Shown here: in pieces, positions 1 through 7,323 of the stretch
Layout of the letters: the number at the start of each line of letters is the position of its first letter
Position numbering within the stretch: the first letter of the stretch is position 1
Assembly (NCBI GenBank): GCA_934247125.1
Contig: CAKQIZ010000064.1
Coordinates: 1 to 10,932 of the forward strand
Direction of reading: 5' to 3'
Origin: an uncultured Clostridia bacterium
GTDB taxonomy: Bacteria; Bacillota; Clostridia; Peptostreptococcales; Anaerovoracaceae
Length of the DNA stretch: 10,932 nt
The notes under the pieces: model-generated
The model's database searches: none
What the model was told of the DNA's origin: nothing
The model's input: the letters and a program-made list of their open reading frames with translations, nothing else
Program-made: the position numbers and the translations under genes

Positions 1-203
1 GCCCAGAGGATAGGGATAAGTACGAGTAAAATAAGAGTGAGTCCCGGACCCGATGAAGAGATCATCGACTCTACTCCAAATGCGCCTCCTGCGCATGCGC
101 AGTAAAGGAAAAAGATCATCGCCGGCAGCGTGAAATTCTTTTTCTTCAAGCCGGGCGTCGCATCTGCCAGTATCTGGCCGCCCGCATAGTTTGCTTTTGA
201 CAT
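1..203 (-). CDS. APC-family amino acid/amine permease, N-terminal fragment
   Basis: This is the first 67 codons of a membrane transporter running off the left edge. After a short polar N-terminus (MSKANYAGGQIL, then a KKK patch) comes a first membrane helix around residues 25-38 (LPAMIFFLY), then GGAFGVESMISSSGPGL near residues 40-57, then a second hydrophobic stretch (LTLILLVLIPIL). The glycine-rich unwound helix 1 followed by an acidic residue and a SxGPGL turn is typical of APC-superfamily amino acid permeases; the exact substrate cannot be read from this fragment. The start ATG (203-201) is preceded by GGAAAGGAG at 219-211, seven bases away. It is the next gene downstream of amidohydrolase 1 on the same strand, but the 263-bp gap with its own promoter-like sequence suggests separate control. 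Family call is good; substrate unknown. Confidence 0.85.
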   Translation of the reverse strand, partial: MSKANYAGGQILADATPGLKKKNFTLPAMIFFLYCACAGGAFGVESMISSSGPGLTLILLVLIPILW

Positions 204-243
204 AGTCAGTCTCCTTTCCAGTAATAAATAGTAAATGATTCCC

Positions 244-276
244 GGTCGCCCTAAACAACTGAAAGGCGACCTTTTT
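244..276 (+). terminator. hairpin followed by T-run (plus strand) within permease leader
   Basis: GGTCGCC at 244-250 pairs with GGCGACC at 265-271, with a 14-nt loop, and is followed on the plus strand by TTTTT at 272-276. It has the form of a Rho-independent terminator for plus-strand transcription, yet no plus-strand gene lies upstream inside the window. On the minus strand the same hairpin falls in the untranslated leader of the permease, about 40 bases before its start codon, and lacks a T-run there. It may stop antisense transcription into the permease or be a leader structure. Confidence 0.45.
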
Positions 277-323
277 ATGCACACCCCTTGCGGTTTGTGT
301 TCTTAATAAAATATGACGGATTA

Positions 324-352
324 AATCTACACCTGTGCAGGGCTATATTCAA
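324..352 (-). promoter_or_regulatory. candidate promoter of the permease
   Basis: On the minus strand TTGAAT (352-347) and TAGATT (329-324) are separated by 17 bp, a plausible sigma-70/sigma-A promoter. Transcription would start near 317, giving a leader of roughly 115 nt that contains the hairpin at 244-271. The -35 box abuts the 351-371 palindrome. This is a pattern match only. Confidence 0.4.
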
Positions 353-371
353 TAGTCCACCGTGGACTATT
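351..371. promoter_or_regulatory. perfect 21-bp palindrome, likely operator
   Basis: AATAGTCCAC at 351-360 and its exact reverse complement at 362-371 flank a single central base (C361). It overlaps the upstream edge of the candidate permease -35 box, a classic position for a dimeric repressor or activator. It has no T-run, and the one-base centre is too tight for an RNA loop at full pairing, so a DNA-binding site is more likely than a terminator. It is unlike the palindromes at 2261 and 7382, so a different regulator is expected. Confidence 0.6.
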
Positions 372-466
372 CCTGTGTATTTCCGGATATCAACGTCGTT
401 TCAACCTGTTGTGCCGTCCCGAAACACAGCGCTTTTCCTGCCGCAACATCACGTCTTGCCGGAACG

Positions 467-2092
467 TCACACCCTGTACGTCGTTTTTCCGTCCATGACA
501 GTCTCGCAGACCTTGACCTCATGGATCCTCTCCAGGGGGATCTCAAATATGTTCTCCTCCAGGATCACAAAGTCGGCGTACTTGCCTGCTTCGATAGATC
601 CGGTCACATCATCCATATGCATCTGATATGCGTTATTTATCGTAAAGCCCTCAATGGCTTCTTTTACTGTCGTCACTTCGTCGGTTGGCTCGAGCACCGG
701 TGCATCATGCTGCCCGTACATCTTTCTGGTCGCACACATCTCTATGCTCTTCAGCGGTTCTCTGCCGTATTCGTCGACAGGGAAATCGCTGCCGAGCGCC
801 ATTTTAGCACCGCCGTCGATCAGGCTCCTCATTCGGAAAGTCTCGTTGTTGATGTGTCCGAGCACCTTGTCCATCAGCGGGTTTCCGTAAAACCACACTC
901 CGGTGGCATTCGCGATGATATCATATCTGCCGAACAGCGGTATATCGTCAGGCGCTATATACTGTGAGTGCGAGCATGTGATGCGGCAGTCATCGTATCC
1001 CGCCTCACGCACAGCCTTTGCCATCGCGACCACGGACTTCACGGCAACATCGCCTATGGCATGCATATTGATATCAAGCCCGGCCTTCGCTGCCTTTAAC
1101 CCTGTCTCTGCGGCGATCTCCTCATCCATCAGCGGCTCCACCACAGAGCCGTCCTCAGGATACGGCTCGCTGATAGCAGCAGTGCGGCTTTCCATAGTCC
1201 CGTCATTTATGATCTTGAGGAAATTCATGCGGAACAGATCGTCATCGTACTTTTCGCGTGCTTTCAGCAGCGCCGCTATCCTGCCGTCGACAGCTGCCGG
1301 ATCTTCCACATGGCACGTGCATCCCACGAACCGCTGCAGATATTTCCCGCTTGCTCTGACTTTATCTATCGCAGCGTAATACTGCTCTTCAAGGTAACTG
1401 TACATCCCCATGTCAGCCGTGCCCGTAACGCCCATCGCCGCATATTCCGCAGAATTTTCCAGCATCAGGTTCGTGACCGTCTCCTCATGGAAAAAGTTTA
1501 TCTTTGACAGTATGAGCGCTTCACTCCTGCCTTCCACTATATGTCCCGCAGGTTCGCCTTCTTCATCTCTGGAGAAATAGTGAAGTCCCGGCAGCGGATC
1601 CGGTGTGTCCTTTGTTATCCCGGCTTCTCTGAAGCAGCAGCTGTTGCCCCATCCTTCGTGTCCGCCGCTTCCCATCATGAACATCGGCTTGTCGCTGCAG
1701 ATGTCATCCAGCAGTTCTTTCCTCGGACCATGCTCGTCAAACATCCATTCAGCATATCCGAGTCCGAAATATGTCTTATTGTCGGGATGCTCGTCCACGT
1801 ATCTCCTGATTTCAACCAGACATTCCTCGAGCGTCCACTCTATATCGAACACTATCCCTGACAGTACATGCGCCGCCAGCACAGGATGGCAGTGTCCGTC
1901 TATGAATCCCGGCAGCATCATCTTCCCGTCAAGATCGCATATCTCGGTACTGTCGCCGCAATACTTTTCGGCATCGGCTCTATCGCCTGCGAAAACGATT
2001 TTCTTCCCTTCTACTGCAACAGCTTCGACCCATTCCCGATCCTTGTCCACAGTATAGATATCTCCATTTACATAAAGCTTGTCAGCACTCAT
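467..2092 (-). CDS. amidohydrolase 1, Amidohydro_3 (YtcJ/NfdA-like) family
   Basis: This 541-residue metal-dependent hydrolase belongs to the amidohydrolase superfamily, whose YtcJ/NfdA branch cleaves C-N bonds in amides such as N-substituted formamides. An N-terminal beta-sandwich strand region (LYVNGDIYTVD) leads into PGFIDGHCHP with the metal-binding HxH at 67 and 69. Further candidate metal ligands are K293 in FLKIINDGT, H344 in INMHAIGD, H375 in ITCSHSQ and D436 in ALGSDFPVD; the C-terminus closes with GSIEAGKYADFVIL. All sites are present, so the enzyme is probably active; no signal peptide is seen. The start at 2092 has AAAGGAGGAG directly upstream. An in-frame ATG at 2176 would add 28 residues not matched in its paralogue and is rejected. 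It is transcribed from a 19-bp-spacer promoter divergent from the merR-like gene, which suggests it is that regulator's target. The substrate is unknown. Confidence 0.88.
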   Translation of the reverse strand: MSADKLYVNGDIYTVDKDREWVEAVAVEGKKIVFAGDRADAEKYCGDSTEICDLDGKMMLPGFIDGHCHPVLAAHVLSGIVFDIEWTLEECLVEIRRYVDEHPDNKTYFGLGYAEWMFDEHGPRKELLDDICSDKPMFMMGSGGHEGWGNSCCFREAGITKDTPDPLPGLHYFSRDEEGEPAGHIVEGRSEALILSKINFFHEETVTNLMLENSAEYAAMGVTGTADMGMYSYLEEQYYAAIDKVRASGKYLQRFVGCTCHVEDPAAVDGRIAALLKAREKYDDDLFRMNFLKIINDGTMESRTAAISEPYPEDGSVVEPLMDEEIAAETGLKAAKAGLDINMHAIGDVAVKSVVAMAKAVREAGYDDCRITCSHSQYIAPDDIPLFGRYDIIANATGVWFYGNPLMDKVLGHINNETFRMRSLIDGGAKMALGSDFPVDEYGREPLKSIEMCATRKMYGQHDAPVLEPTDEVTTVKEAIEGFTINNAYQMHMDDVTGSIEAGKYADFVILEENIFEIPLERIHEVKVCETVMDGKTTYRV

Positions 2093-2204
2093 CGTTTCTC
2101 CTCCTTTATATTGTAAAGACTGCGCGATACCCGGCGTGATCTGCAGGCTGCCATCCGCGCTTTTTGAATTGTGCAAATTTTATAAAAACTGCAACTCTTG
2201 TTGA

Positions 2205-2235
2205 ATTATAATACGTGCTCTTAAGTTGAAGTCAA
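2205..2235 (-). promoter_or_regulatory. promoter of amidohydrolase 1 with 19-bp spacer (MerR type)
   Basis: On the minus strand, TTGACT (2235-2230) and TATAAT (2210-2205) are near-consensus boxes but lie 19 bp apart instead of 17. Such over-spaced promoters are characteristic of MerR-family control, where the activator untwists the spacer. A short inverted repeat, GTTGA-AG-TCAAC (2225-2236), overlaps the -35 box. Transcription would start near 2198, about 105 nt ahead of the start codon. A MerR-like gene lies immediately divergent. Confidence 0.6.
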
Positions 2236-2260
2236 CACAGTTTTTTCATTTTTTACATCA

Positions 2261-2285
2261 AAACATAAACTGCTACTTTATGTTT
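2261..2285. promoter_or_regulatory. 25-bp palindromic operator between amidohydrolase 1 and merR-like gene
   Basis: AAACATAAA (2261-2269) and its exact reverse complement TTTATGTTT (2277-2285) flank a 7-nt core, CTGCTAC. The site lies 5 bp before the extended -10 of the merR-like gene, so binding would block that promoter. It lies 25 bp upstream of the -35 box of amidohydrolase 1, so it could serve there for activation. A close copy occurs in the opposite orientation at 7379-7404 upstream of amidohydrolase 2, including the core. Confidence 0.7.
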
Positions 2286-2287
2286 CG

Positions 2288-2296
2288 TGTTATAAT
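2288..2296 (+). promoter_or_regulatory. extended -10 promoter of merR-like gene
   Basis: TGTTATAAT is a consensus extended -10 (TGn plus TATAAT at 2291-2296). No good -35 is present; its place is taken by the 2261-2285 palindrome. Transcription should begin near 2303, about 50 nt before the ATG at 2354. Confidence 0.6.
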
Positions 2297-2353
2297 ACAT
2301 TTGAATTTTCAACAGATAAGAAAGTCACCAGAACGTCAGGAAAGGGGCGGCAT

Positions 2354-3676
2354 ATGAAAATAGGGGAATTCGCAAAAAAATTCGATACATCGGTCTCCAC
2401 CGTGAGACATTACATAAACCTGGGACTTCTCGTACCTGAAAAGGATGGATTCCAGTACTGCTTCGAAGACGACGACTGCCGCGAGATGGAGATCATCATC
2501 ACGATGAAAAACGCCGGCTTCAAGCTCAGCGAGCTGAACAAGTACCTGAGTATTTTCCGCTTTTACAACAAAGATGACTACCTGCTTTACGAAAAACTGC
2601 TGGAATACCTGCATGGCAAGAAAGCTGATCTTTATGCCGAGCGGCACCGGATCAACACCTACATACGCCTCATCAACAAAAAGATCAAAGAGATCGAAGC
2701 CAGCAGCATTTATGCGGCAGGGAAAAATGCAGGCAGTGATGACAAGAGCGCTTTCAGCCAGCTCCCGGGATTCCCGCTGTCTGCCGTCGATCTGCTGCGC
2801 TGCCCTCACTGCCAGAGCCGGCTTCACCTGTCCGGCGTCGAGATTACCGGCGATTCGATAACCGAGGGAAAACTCACATGCAGCTGCGGATACCAGGCCG
2901 GTCTGCGCAACGGCATAATCTTTACGGATATGCTTAAAGATCTGGACAACGACGATAAATTCCTGTACAGCTATTTTGGCGAGGAGAATGTCTCGATCAA
3001 CGAAGACGGTCTGCTCCTGATGGCGATGGACGAGCACAGCAACGAATACATGACAAACCTGCACAGGAGCAGTCTCTGGATCCACAAGGAGCTTGAAAAC
3101 ACCGATCTGAACAGCAAGGTGATACTTTTCCCTGAAATGTCGATGCAGTACCTCTACAGCCACTGCCACGACAACCTTGCTTACAACAGTATTTTTATCG
3201 TCACATCACCCAGCGAAAGGACGATCCAGACAATGCGGCAGCATATCGCGAATGCCGCACCGGATCTGAAGATCGCTTATATCATCAACCAGGACGGCAA
3301 GCTGCCGCTGAAAACCGGCTGTATCGATACCATCATAGATTATATGGGTTCCTGTAACCTGGGATTTTTTGAAAAGACGCATTACTTTGACATGATCTCC
3401 CCTTATATGGCGGAGAAAGCGATCATCGCGGGCGCGACGGAGTATTACGACAAGGGCTCCATGTCGCTGCACCGGATCCATGAGCTGTATCCCGATGCGG
3501 CACCTGATGTTTTTACACTGGAATTTCTGGATGATGCACTCAAAAGCAACGGCTTCCTGATGAAAAAGTCAAAAAAAATCAGCGAGGGCTACGACCCTGG
3601 CCGATTCTTCGAATATCACGTTCCCGGCGATACCCGCACGAATATAGTCTATATCGCATCGCGCGACGCTGTTTGA
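2354..3676 (+). CDS. MerR-type regulator fused to Trm112-like zinc ribbon and degenerate methyltransferase-like domain
   Basis: Residues 1-70 form a MerR winged helix (MKIGEFAKKF, TVRHYINLGLL, with the later KNAGFKLSEL helix typical of the family), and residues 75-117 a probable dimerization coiled coil. Residues 146-192 resemble a Trm112/methyltransferase-associated zinc ribbon, with cysteines 150, 153, 176 and 178 and a following GLRNGIIF. Residues 200-440 follow the layout of a class I methyltransferase, with a strand-like LPLKTGCIDTIIDY at 317-330 matching the post-motif region. The glycine-rich SAM loop expected near 255-265 is replaced by VILFPEMSMQYL. It is probably a ligand sensor derived from a methyltransferase rather than an enzyme, but that is inference. 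Classical MerR proteins are about 120-150 residues, so 440 is very long. AGGAAAGGGG precedes the start. It is divergent from amidohydrolase 1, with the palindrome at 2261-2285 between them. Confidence 0.85.
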   Translation: MKIGEFAKKFDTSVSTVRHYINLGLLVPEKDGFQYCFEDDDCREMEIIITMKNAGFKLSELNKYLSIFRFYNKDDYLLYEKLLEYLHGKKADLYAERHRINTYIRLINKKIKEIEASSIYAAGKNAGSDDKSAFSQLPGFPLSAVDLLRCPHCQSRLHLSGVEITGDSITEGKLTCSCGYQAGLRNGIIFTDMLKDLDNDDKFLYSYFGEENVSINEDGLLLMAMDEHSNEYMTNLHRSSLWIHKELENTDLNSKVILFPEMSMQYLYSHCHDNLAYNSIFIVTSPSERTIQTMRQHIANAAPDLKIAYIINQDGKLPLKTGCIDTIIDYMGSCNLGFFEKTHYFDMISPYMAEKAIIAGATEYYDKGSMSLHRIHELYPDAAPDVFTLEFLDDALKSNGFLMKKSKKISEGYDPGRFFEYHVPGDTRTNIVYIASRDAV

Positions 3677-3680
3677 TTTG

Positions 3681-3701
3681 ACCTGTCTGTCGCCGACAGG
3701 T
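3681..3701 (+). other. small stem-loop just after merR-like gene
   Basis: ACCTGTC (3681-3687) and GACAGGT (3695-3701) form a 7-bp stem with a 7-nt loop, beginning four bases after the stop codon. It has no T-run; it may protect the 3' end or pause polymerase before the terminator at 3757. Confidence 0.35.
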
Positions 3702-3756
3702 GCCCGGACCGGCCCGCCTGCGATCCGGCAGCCAGCCAAGCGCAAAGCACACAACG

Positions 3757-3798
3757 CAGCAGGACGTCAGCTTCACTGACCGTCCTGCTGTATTTTTT
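3757..3798 (+). terminator. Rho-independent terminator of merR-like gene
   Basis: CAGCAGGACGTCAG (3757-3770) pairs with CTGACCGTCCTGCTG (3776-3790), a 14-bp stem with one bulged base and a CTTCA loop, followed by TATTTTTT (3791-3798). It closes the plus-strand merR-like gene. On the minus strand it lies 43 bp beyond the M20 stop codon but has no T-run on that side, though it could still be a 3'-end stem for that convergent transcript. Confidence 0.85.
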
Positions 3799-3833
3799 CC
3801 AGTTCATTGATCGAAAGACCGGTAGCTGCGGAC

Positions 3834-5348
3834 TTACTTCGCCATCCTGTACAGCGCTTCCGCGTATATTTTCGCGGTCTCCAAAAATTCTTCGATCTCT
3901 ATGTATTCGTTCTCTACGTGGAACGGGAGCGATCCGCTCTGCTGTGCCATGCCGAACGGGATGAATCCCGGAAGCAGCCGCGCATACGATCCGCAGCCGT
4001 TGGCAAATGGCTGCGACTTCGTATCCCCTGACTCTTCGCGGTAGACATCGATGAGCGTTTTCGCCGGCTCATCCTCCGGATTTATATAAAATCCCTCCAG
4101 AAAACCAGTAGTCCTGCAGCTCCACATACTGCCCTCGAGAACACGCGCGATGCGCTTTTCCATCTCTCTGCGGCTGAGCGAAAGCGGCAGTCTGACGTTC
4201 GATATTATGGAGAGCCTGCCGTCGCTGTACTTTATCAGTGCAACATTGTTCGTCGTCTCTCCCGTGACATCGCTCACTGCGATGCCTATGCCGCGGCCGT
4301 TGGTGTCACGACACATCAGCTTCGGCAGCTCTTTTACCGCTTCACAGATGTCCGCCGGCTCGAACTCCATCTGAGCCAGCCTCCTGAGCAGCTTTGCGAT
4401 AGCATTCTCGCCCTGCTCCGGCATCGATGCGTGTGCCGCCACGCCGCTTTCCCTGACAGTTCTCACCACGTTTCCGTTTTCGTCACAGAACACTGCTTCT
4501 GCCCACGGCGGCACTATGTTGAGCGCATCCCCTCCGGCGATGCTTTTTAGTATGAGTTTTCGCCCGGCAGTGCCTGCTTTGCCAGCCGCACCGGCGATAC
4601 CTGCGTGAACATGGGTGCCTGCAGTTCCTGAAACCCCGGCGGTGCCTGTGATGCCCAAAACACCGGCGATACCTGCGCCGCCTGAAACGGCTTCGGCTTC
4701 CCGGGCTCCTGCGCTTTCCGATACCGGAATGACCTGCCGCCTTTCTCCCGCAGTGAACTGCAGTCCGGCAAAATGCTTCTCCGAAAAGCATATCGGGAAG
4801 TACGAATCCGGCACGATGCCGTGCGCCGGTATGCGCTCCGCGTTTTCTATATAATGCCTCAGGCACGGAAAGTATCCCCCCTCTTCATGCCCTCCGATGA
4901 TCTGCGTGATGTTTTTTGAAAGAGGCAGCCCGCTTTCCTTTATAGCGAGGACCGCGTAAAACGCTGCCAGCGTCGGCCCTTTGTCATCCATGGCTCCGCG
5001 TCCGTATACCCTGCCGTCGTGGATCTCTCCTCCAAAAGGCGGATACTCCCAGATCCCCGCTGCCGGCACGACGTCCGCATGTCCTATCGTGCCCACAGCC
5101 TCGTCCTTTCGCTCACCGAAATCCAGCTCACAGACCATGTTGTCATAATTTCTGGCCGTAAATCCCTTTTTCCGGCCGAGCTCCATCATGAAATCCAGAG
5201 CCGCTGCCGAGCCTCGCCCGAAAGGCGTTTCCTGCGTGCACTCCGCGCCTTTGCTCATCGCTACAGACTCTATCCTGATGAATTCCTGCAGCTTTTCCAC
5301 CATCTCATCTCTGTATCCTTCGAGTATCTTTTCCAGTTCTCCGTTCAT
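3834..5348 (-). CDS. M20-family (PepV/Sapep-like) metallodipeptidase with Gly-X-Y insertion
   Basis: The product is a cytoplasmic zinc dipeptidase of 504 residues. The PepV-type active site is complete: H90 and D92 in GHADVVP, bridging D121 in GRGAMDDKG, catalytic E155 and metal ligand E156 in GGHEEGG, D181 in VPDSYFP, H306 in AAHASMPEQGENA and H477 near the C-terminus. PepV-like enzymes remove N-terminal residues from dipeptides. Between the catalytic half and the lid, residues about 205-263 are extra relative to the usual layout and include a run with Gly at every third position (223-262). The ATG at 5348 has AAGGAAGG just upstream; a GTG six codons earlier would overlap that site and is less likely. 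The gene follows amidohydrolase 2 by 146 bp on the same strand, so they are probably co-transcribed and may act in sequence on an acylated or peptidic substrate. Confidence 0.87.
   Translation of the reverse strand: MNGELEKILEGYRDEMVEKLQEFIRIESVAMSKGAECTQETPFGRGSAAALDFMMELGRKKGFTARNYDNMVCELDFGERKDEAVGTIGHADVVPAAGIWEYPPFGGEIHDGRVYGRGAMDDKGPTLAAFYAVLAIKESGLPLSKNITQIIGGHEEGGYFPCLRHYIENAERIPAHGIVPDSYFPICFSEKHFAGLQFTAGERRQVIPVSESAGAREAEAVSGGAGIAGVLGITGTAGVSGTAGTHVHAGIAGAAGKAGTAGRKLILKSIAGGDALNIVPPWAEAVFCDENGNVVRTVRESGVAAHASMPEQGENAIAKLLRRLAQMEFEPADICEAVKELPKLMCRDTNGRGIGIAVSDVTGETTNNVALIKYSDGRLSIISNVRLPLSLSRREMEKRIARVLEGSMWSCRTTGFLEGFYINPEDEPAKTLIDVYREESGDTKSQPFANGCGSYARLLPGFIPFGMAQQSGSLPFHVENEYIEIEEFLETAKIYAEALYRMAK
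4563..4682 (-). repeat. in-frame GC-rich repeat encoding Gly-X-Y run inside M20 gene
   Basis: Forty codons encode Gly at positions 223, 226, 229 and so on to 262, broken once at Val247, mostly as xAG triplets. A 17-bp direct repeat, CACCGGCGATACCTGCG, occurs at 4589-4605 and 4661-4677, exactly 72 bp or 24 codons apart, so duplication kept the frame. No proline is present, so a true collagen helix is not assured; a flexible linker is equally possible. Confidence 0.8.
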
Positions 5349-5494
5349 TTCCGCCTTCCTTTTCACGACTGCATGCCTTTACACGATCACTCGCCCGGAT
5401 CTGACCGGCCGGGCTCCGCATGCACGCAGGCACGACCGCCGCTGATGCCGGCAGCGCTGCCGCTGTGTACACACCGCCGCGACCGCCGCCGGCT
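5349..5494. other. GC-rich intergenic spacer with palindromes, amidohydrolase 2 to M20
   Basis: The 146-bp gap between two same-strand genes has no convincing terminator or promoter. It holds the palindromes GGCAGCGCTGCC (5450-5461) and TGTGTACACA (5464-5473), plus a short CCCGG/CCGGG stem at 5395-5413. The composition is GC-rich and repetitive, resembling the inserts within the M20 and kinase genes. It could be an intra-operon RNA processing or stability element. Confidence 0.45.
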
Positions 5495-7123
5495 CTAATA
5501 ATTGCAGTACGTCGTTTTTCCGTCCATTATCGTTTCACATACCTTTACATTATGAATCTCATCGAGCGGAACGTCAAACAGATTTTTCTCAAGTATCACC
5601 AGATCGGCGTACTTGCCGGCCTCGATCGACCCGAGCCTGTCGTCCATGTGCATCTGATATGCGTTGTTTATCGTATAGCTTCGTATGCCGTCATCGACCG
5701 AAAGCTTCTCCTCATACGGTTTCAGGACCGGCAGCTCCGGATGGTCGAACAGCTGCCTGGTGCAGCCCATCTCGATGCCCTTTAGCGGTTCCCTGCCGAA
5801 TTCATCTACTGGGAAGTCCGATCCCTGTCCCATGCGGCATCCGCCGTTTATCATCGTCCTGATCCTGAAAGTGCGGTTCTGTCTGTCTCCGATCACCGCC
5901 TCCATGTCGGGGTTGCCGTAATGCCATACGCATGTGGTGTTGGCGATCACATCATATCTGCCGAACAGCTCCAGCTCCTCGTCCTTTACATAATCGCAGT
6001 GAGAGTTCGTGATGCGGCAGTCGTCATAACCCGCTTCACGTATTGCTTTCGCCATCGCGAGCGTGCCGCTTATCGCCTCGTCGCCGATACCGTGAACGTT
6101 GATGTCAAGACCTGCCGCTGCCGCTTTCAGACCGACCTCCGCGATCTTTTCTCGCGTAAATAACGGCTGTACCATCGATCCGTCTTCATCGTACGGATCG
6201 CTGAGCGCTGCTGATCTCGTCTCAAGAGTCCCATCGTTTATTATCTTTAAGAAATGTATATTGTATTTATCTGAATCGTACTTCCGGCTGTATTCTATCA
6301 GGCGCGGCAGAACGACGTCTTCATCGCCTTTTTCAGCTACCATCTGTCCGCAGCCGAAGAATCTCTGTTTGTAGATGCCGCTGTCTATCATTTCAGGGAG
6401 TGTTTCATAGTACACTTTCAGGCCGAATTCCTGCATCCCCATATCGCATGTGGAAGTCACGCCCATCGCAGCGTATCCATCCGACGCTTCCTGCATCACA
6501 TGCTCTATCGTATCGCGATCAAAGAAATTTATCTTTTCCATTATCATGTTTTGCGTGCCCATTTCCAGCAGGTGTCCTGTCGGTTCGCCTTCAGCGTCTC
6601 TGTGGAAATAATGGAATCCCGGTATCGGATCCGGTGTGTCTTTCGTTATTCCTGCAAGCTCGAGTGCTTTAGAGTTGACCCATGCTTCATGGGCGCTGCT
6701 GCCGAGGATCATCATCGGCCTGTCTGCGCAGATCGCGTCCAGCATTTCCTTTTTCGGGCCGGTCTCGTCAAAGATCCATTCAGCATAACCGATGCCGAAA
6801 TAAGTCTCGTTGTCCGGATTCGCCTTCACGTATTTTTCGATCTCAGCCAGACATTCTTCTACGCCCCATTCGATCTGCAGATACACTCCGCAGAGATAAT
6901 GCGCCGCCAGCACCGGGTGGCAGTGACCATCTATAAATCCCGGCAGCATCATCTTTCCTGCCAGATCCGTGACTTCCGTGTTTTCACCGCATAAAGAGCG
7001 CGCGCCCTCCTCGTCGCCTGCGTATATTATCCTGTCGCCTTTTATCGCGACTGCTTCGACCCATTCACTCCTGTCATTTACGGTATAGATATATCCGTTT
7101 ACAAAGATCCTGTCTGCTTTCAT
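5495..7123 (-). CDS. amidohydrolase 2, Amidohydro_3 (YtcJ/NfdA-like) family
   Basis: This 542-residue paralogue of amidohydrolase 1 aligns with it from end to end with essentially no gap; about 44 of the first 70 residues are identical by eye. The metal-site pattern is kept at the same numbers: H67 and H69 in PGFIDGHCHP, K293 in FLKIINDGT, H344 in INVHGIGD, H375 in ITNSHCD and D436 in QGSDFPVD. Differences near the active site (FYGNP versus HYGNP, ALGSDF versus GQGSDF, and 140-150) suggest a related but distinct substrate. The last codons even share a 21-bp identical stretch with the other gene (476-496 and 5507-5527). The start at 7123 is preceded by AGGGAGGT at 7135-7128. The M20 dipeptidase follows on the same strand. 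Its promoter and upstream palindrome match those of amidohydrolase 1, which implies shared regulation. Substrate unknown. Confidence 0.88.
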   Translation of the reverse strand: MKADRIFVNGYIYTVNDRSEWVEAVAIKGDRIIYAGDEEGARSLCGENTEVTDLAGKMMLPGFIDGHCHPVLAAHYLCGVYLQIEWGVEECLAEIEKYVKANPDNETYFGIGYAEWIFDETGPKKEMLDAICADRPMMILGSSAHEAWVNSKALELAGITKDTPDPIPGFHYFHRDAEGEPTGHLLEMGTQNMIMEKINFFDRDTIEHVMQEASDGYAAMGVTSTCDMGMQEFGLKVYYETLPEMIDSGIYKQRFFGCGQMVAEKGDEDVVLPRLIEYSRKYDSDKYNIHFLKIINDGTLETRSAALSDPYDEDGSMVQPLFTREKIAEVGLKAAAAGLDINVHGIGDEAISGTLAMAKAIREAGYDDCRITNSHCDYVKDEELELFGRYDVIANTTCVWHYGNPDMEAVIGDRQNRTFRIRTMINGGCRMGQGSDFPVDEFGREPLKGIEMGCTRQLFDHPELPVLKPYEEKLSVDDGIRSYTINNAYQMHMDDRLGSIEAGKYADLVILEKNLFDVPLDEIHNVKVCETIMDGKTTYCNY

Positions 7124-7323
7124 TTGAACCTCCCTTGAACTTTTTAGATTACATTTTGATCACGTTTTCTGTGTCCCATGCGGTTTGCACACTGACGTGC
7201 TTCTGCGGCGCATATACTATATACTGTGCCTCTGCCATTTCACCTGCACCACTTGTACTGATCTTGTGCGCTTAGCATGCAGCGCACCGTTTCGTGAATT
7301 TTCGAAAAATTTGATTTTGCCTC

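Noticed and set aside
362..967. Plus-strand open frame of 201 codons opposite amidohydrolase 1
   Set aside because: It is a shadow of the real gene; its start lies in the 351-371 palindrome and it has no Shine-Dalgarno sequence.
2093..2176. 28-residue N-terminal extension of amidohydrolase 1
   Set aside because: The internal ATG at 2092 has AAAGGAGGAG and matches the start of the paralogue; the extension is absent there.
2336..3169. Long minus-strand open frame of 277 codons opposite the merR-like gene
   Set aside because: It lies wholly antisense to a gene with clear MerR and zinc-ribbon motifs, and has no ribosome binding site or recognisable domain.
5349..5366. GTG start six codons upstream in the M20 gene
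   Set aside because: It would place the start within or before the good AAGGAAGG site that serves the ATG at 5348.
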